Under the pieces are notes generated by a model. That model was not told where the DNA came from. It did not search any database and saw only the letters and a list, made by a program, of their open reading frames with translations. 6,989 nucleotides of DNA from Kiritimatiellia bacterium (GTDB lineage Bacteria; Verrucomicrobiota; Kiritimatiellia; RFP12; UBA1067), in contig JAFPDR010000172.1 of NCBI GenBank assembly GCA_017389885.1, forward strand, positions 1 through 6,989. The letters are read 5' to 3'. The translations under genes and the position numbers were made by a program. This document shows positions 5,488 through 6,989 of the stretch, in pieces; the stretch's first letter is position 1, and the number at the start of each line of letters is the position of its first letter.

Positions 5488-6839
5488 TTCTCCGCCGCCT
5501 CCTGCAGCTTCTCGATCGCCGTCTCGAGCATCATGCGCAGCGGCTCGTTGTCGCCGGACTGCATGTAGTCCGCGTCTCCGAACCGGAGGTTGTCGAACGG
5601 GGACTCGTCGGAGTCCTCTGAGAGCCGTTCCCTCATCGACTCCATGTCGGATATCGCCTTCTCGATCGTTATGCCGCCCGACGCGAGGGCGGACAGCGTC
5701 GGATGCGTCAGCACGAGCGCGTCGAGGCGCGCGGCCTCGAACGCGCCGCGGGACGGCATCACTACGTTCCCGTCGTCGTCGTACTGGTCGTCGCCCTTGG
5801 CCTCGGCGGGGACGCGGAAGAGCTCGTCGAAGAGCGGGACGGCCGGCCTTGCGCCGGCGTTCTGGAGCCTGAGCCTCCACATCTCGCGCTGCACGTGGAA
5901 CTCGCGCGCCTGCCACGCGAACGCGATCGCGAGCACGACGGCCACCACGCTCAGGTAGCGCGCCACGTGGCGCGCGAAGTGTCCGCGCGACTTCGCCTTC
6001 AGCCAGCGCTCCTCGGACTCGAACTCTGCCGTCTCGCGGTCCGCGCGCTTCTCCTCGGCGTACGACAGGCACTCGCGCCCCTGCGGGTTCGCGTGCAGGA
6101 GCTTGGGGAGTATGCGACGCCAGACGGGGTCGTAGGTCGAGAGCGCCGCGAGGACGTCCGTGCGCGCGTCGCACCACGTCCCGGTGAGGAGCCTGTAGGT
6201 GATCACGCCGAGCGCGTACCAGTCGCTCTGCGGACTCGCCGCGACGCCCATTTCGAGCTCCGGGGCCATGTATCCGACCGAGCCCATCACGAGCGAGCGC
6301 CCCTCGCGCATCTTGACGATCGTGTTTACCACGTCGACGACGGTCTTCCCGTCGCCCTTCGAGTCGAATATCTTGGAGATTCCGAAATCGGTGATGACGA
6401 CGTGCCCGTCGGGCCCTACGAGCACGTTCTGCAGCTTGAGGTCGCGATGCACGACGCCGTTGGCGTGGATGTACGCGAGGCCCTCGCGCAGGTCGTCGTA
6501 CCAGCGTCCGACCATCTCCTCGTCGACGCTGCCGGGCTCGACGTCGGCGAGGGACTTCGTCTCTCCGGACCCGTCGAGGACGAGGTCCATCACGAAGTAC
6601 GGCTTGCCCGTCGCCTGGTCCGTGCCGAAGTCCGTCACCTTGACGATCCTCGGATGCGACAGCCGCGCGAGGAGGCGTCCCTCGTCCTCGAAGCGCCTGC
6701 GCACCTCGGGGTCGTCCTTCTCGTAGACGAACAGCTTGAGCGCGTGGTGCGACCCGAGGCGCGGATTCACCGCCTCGTACACCTCGCTCATCCCGCCCTT
6801 CCCCAGAAGCCTCACGGTCTCGTAGCAGCCGATCGTCAT
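5484..6839 (-). CDS. Transmembrane Hanks-type (PknB-like) Ser/Thr protein kinase
   Basis: The product has 451 residues. The kinase domain (about 6-285) has the glycine loop LGKGGMSEVYEA (12-23), Lys35 in ALKLF, Glu53 of helix C, the catalytic loop HRDLKLQN (131-138, Asp133), DFG (151-153), GSVGYMAPE (186-194) and SDWYALGV (205-212). All key residues are present, so it should be active. The segment between DFG and APE is somewhat long. One membrane helix (about 294-309) follows. The C-terminal 140 residues match no sensor repeat such as PASTA; they are acidic in two stretches (348-357 and 408-415) and end in a helix. If topology is standard, this part is periplasmic. The ATG has AAAGGA 7 nt upstream. 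The stop overlaps the sigma factor start by 4 nt, so the two are co-translated and the sigma factor is a likely target. Confidence 0.94.
   Translation of the reverse strand: MTIGCYETVRLLGKGGMSEVYEAVNPRLGSHHALKLFVYEKDDPEVRRRFEDEGRLLARLSHPRIVKVTDFGTDQATGKPYFVMDLVLDGSGETKSLADVEPGSVDEEMVGRWYDDLREGLAYIHANGVVHRDLKLQNVLVGPDGHVVITDFGISKIFDSKGDGKTVVDVVNTIVKMREGRSLVMGSVGYMAPELEMGVAASPQSDWYALGVITYRLLTGTWCDARTDVLAALSTYDPVWRRILPKLLHANPQGRECLSYAEEKRADRETAEFESEERWLKAKSRGHFARHVARYLSVVAVVLAIAFAWQAREFHVQREMWRLRLQNAGARPAVPLFDELFRVPAEAKGDDQYDDDGNVVMPSRGAFEAARLDALVLTHPTLSALASGGITIEKAISDMESMRERLSEDSDESPFDNLRFGDADYMQSGDNEPLRMMLETAIEKLQEAAEK
5498..5503 (-). promoter_or_regulatory. Ribosome binding site deciding the GTG start of the sigma factor gene
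   Basis: A perfect AGGAGG on the minus strand, inside the last codons of the kinase gene, lies 10 nt before GTG at 5487. It is the main argument for the GTG start over upstream in-frame codons. Confidence 0.75.
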
Positions 6840-6846
6840 GTTCAGG

Positions 6847-6871
6847 TCCTTTCGTCTTGCCCGATATTATA
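6847..6871 (-). promoter_or_regulatory. Extended -10 promoter and ribosome binding site of the kinase-sigma operon
   Basis: On the minus strand, TATAAT (6871-6866) is preceded by TGC, again TGnTATAAT. Transcription would begin near 6859, giving a leader of about 20 nt that contains AAAGGA (6852-6847), 7 nt before the ATG. No clear -35 is seen. Confidence 0.65.
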
Positions 6872-6897
6872 GCATAACGGGACCGAACAGCGCCACC

Positions 6898-6920
6898 GGG
6901 GATTGGGGGGTTGGGGATTG
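6898..6920. repeat. G-rich direct repeat upstream of the kinase promoter
   Basis: GGGGATTG occurs at 6898-6905 and 6913-6920, separated by a G-run and TT. The tract has three runs of four or more G on the plus strand, so C-runs would be in the transcript of the upstream gene. It lies between the stop at 6928 and the kinase promoter. No function is evident; a simple low-complexity origin is likely. Confidence 0.45.
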
Positions 6921-6927
6921 AGCTAAA

Positions 6928-6989
6928 TCACTTCATGCGCTTGAGCTCGAACTTCTCGCCGGAGAGGGCGCACTTCGCGAACTCGCCCC
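6928..6989 (-). CDS. C-terminal end of an unidentified protein (5' part outside the window)
   Basis: The frame reads GEFAKCALSGEKFELKRMK followed by TGA at 6930-6928, 19 codons in all. The composition is natural and the codons are GC-biased, unlike the Arg/Ser-rich reading of another frame, so this is probably the true 3' end of a gene. The CALSGEKFEL piece could end a small zinc-ribbon-like domain, but there is too little to name a family. It precedes the kinase gene in the same direction; a separate promoter lies between them. Confidence 0.55.
   Translation of the reverse strand, partial: GEFAKCALSGEKFELKRMK

Noticed and set aside
5488..6177. Upstream extension of the sigma factor frame to an ATG at 6177
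   Set aside because: The extra 230 residues are Arg-rich out-of-frame reading of the kinase gene. The GTG at 5487 has AGGAGG and the GTGA overlap.
5703..6872. 389-codon plus-strand open frame opposite the kinase
   Set aside because: It is a composition artefact: Arg/Val/His/Glu-rich, no motifs, and it runs through the kinase promoter. The minus strand holds every Hanks kinase motif.
1..6989. CRISPR arrays, insertion sequences, tRNA or rRNA genes, phage genes
   Set aside because: No regularly spaced repeats, transposase motifs, cloverleaf sequences or phage-type proteins were seen in any part of the window.

Overview
The window looks like a piece of a GC-rich bacterial chromosome. Genes are densely packed, mostly on the minus strand, with strong G/C at third codon positions. 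No mobile element, CRISPR array, tRNA or rRNA is visible. A Lys/Ala-rich protein carrying a CBM48-type fold, a Hanks-type kinase overlapping a sigma factor gene, a multi-GAF histidine kinase and an Lgt of the GRIGCF...GCCYG type together suggest the Planctomycetota-Verrucomicrobiota-Chlamydiota group (possibly Kiritimatiellota or Lentisphaerota). That placement is inference from gene content, not a phylogenetic result.

Layout. (1) 1-1906, minus: most of a cytosolic sensor histidine kinase with three GAF-like domains and a HisKA domain. The left edge of the window cuts it at the start of the ATPase domain. It has its own TATAAT promoter placed so close to the ATG that the mRNA may be leaderless. 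(2) 4207-1960, minus: a tight four-gene operon encoding an FtsB/DivIC-like septum protein, a multi-pass HELTH putative metallopeptidase, prolipoprotein diacylglyceryl transferase (Lgt) and a YhcH/YjgK/YiaL-family protein. Junctions are +2 nt, +1 nt and a 29-nt overlap. (3) 4208-4398: an AT-rich divergent promoter region. (4) 4399-4761, plus: a 120-residue protein with a histone-H1-like basic N-terminus and a glycogen-binding (CBM48/AMPK-beta-like) domain. (5) 4762-4842: a convergent intergenic gap holding a perfect 12-bp hairpin. (6) 6839-4843, minus: a transmembrane Ser/Thr kinase gene and a sigma-70-family gene overlapping by GTGA. (7) 6928-6989, minus: the last 19 codons of an unidentified gene.

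Functional reading: the central operon joins division and envelope-lipoprotein functions. The kinase-sigma pair looks like a phosphorylation-controlled transcription switch. The left-edge kinase is a separate sensor with no response regulator in view.

The most unusual structure is a short GC hairpin family, CGCGGCG-NATG-CGCCGCG. It occurs three times, at 2452-2469, 3220-3241 and 4787-4814, with a half copy at 4216-4227. Two copies are embedded in the last codons of one operon gene, just 5' of the Shine-Dalgarno of the next. One sits between convergent genes. The half copy is in the leader of the operon's first gene.
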